Of a DNA stretch of 5,350 bases, positions 5,247-5,350 are shown piece by piece (within the stretch, counting starts at the first letter, position 1; every line of letters starts with the position of its first letter). The notes beneath the pieces are model-generated. The model had not been told where the DNA came from. It saw only the letters and a list, made by a program, of their open reading frames with translations, and searched no databases. The stretch spans positions 1-5,350 of the forward strand of contig JAFLDQ010000201.1 of assembly GCA_017302355.1 (NCBI GenBank), read 5' to 3'. The translations under genes and the position numbers were made by a program. Source of the stretch: Dechloromonas sp. Its GTDB lineage: Bacteria > Pseudomonadota > Gammaproteobacteria > Burkholderiales > Rhodocyclaceae.

Positions 5247-5350
5247 TCAAACCTTCTCTGTGGCTACCAACGCATGATTTTCTGGCTGGTCAGCCCCGTG
5301 ATGTGTGCCGAAGCGGCTGTCGTCGGGTCGTTTTGCCCCGTTTCGAACGC
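5247..5350 (-). CDS. Possible C-terminal end of a gene entering from the right edge
   Basis: On the minus strand a frame is open from the window edge to a TGA at 5249-5247, reading about 33 codons that end in DDSRFGTHHGADQPENHALV plus ATEKV. The composition looks protein-like, but it is too short for family assignment and a second minus-strand frame is also open there until 5264 (ending SQKIMRW). This is only a candidate; the flanking sequence to the right is needed to decide. Confidence 0.15.
   Translation of the reverse strand, partial: VRNGAKRPDDSRFGTHHGADQPENHALVATEKV

Noticed and set aside
1..5350. CRISPR array, tRNA genes or tandem repeat arrays
   Set aside because: No regularly spaced direct repeats other than the short MraZ boxes and no tRNA-like cloverleaf or GGTTCGA-type T-loop were seen.

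Overview
The window looks like a GC-rich betaproteobacterial chromosome segment, most probably from the Rhodocyclales (Accumulibacter, Dechloromonas or Azonexus-like). That placement rests on protein style and gene order, not on a database search. Every gene recognised with confidence lies on the minus strand, so the biological reading direction is from base 5350 down to base 1.

From right to left the layout is as follows. Bases 5075-5350 form a poorly interpretable right edge with one possible short plus-strand ORF behind a good ribosome binding site. Next is a decayed IS30-family insertion sequence (about 5070 to 4185). Its transposase carries an internal deletion with a frameshift near the N-terminus and is cut off just after the catalytic glutamate. 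Then comes a compact series: an HU-type nucleoid protein (3974-3678), a small unrecognised protein with a basic, Gly/Gln/Pro-rich tail (3623-3309), a UbiH/UbiF/VisC-type FAD monooxygenase probably acting in ubiquinone synthesis (3269-2097), and the periplasmic disulfide isomerase DsbC (2096-1392), whose ATG follows directly on the monooxygenase stop codon. A GC-rich, hairpin-bearing intergenic stretch of about 445 bases follows. The last element is the start of the division and cell wall (dcw) cluster: a sigma70-like promoter, a 10-bp-phased MraZ operator, mraZ (895-449) and the first 150 codons of rsmH (452 to the window edge), overlapping mraZ by GTGA.

Two functional blocks are present. The mraZ-rsmH block is a classic autoregulated dcw start: MraZ should bind the TGGGA repeats over its own promoter and control the downstream division and peptidoglycan genes, of which rsmH (16S rRNA m4C1402 methyltransferase) is the first. 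The HU / small protein / monooxygenase / dsbC block is a housekeeping series without an obvious common pathway, though the last two genes are likely to be translated together.

I see no undescribed multigene system. The oddest point is that the truncated IS30 transposase frame runs without a stop through about 70 codons of non-IS DNA into the HU gene, giving a potential 429-residue transposase-HU fusion frame. It is most likely an accident of deletion next to the IS rather than a functional protein.
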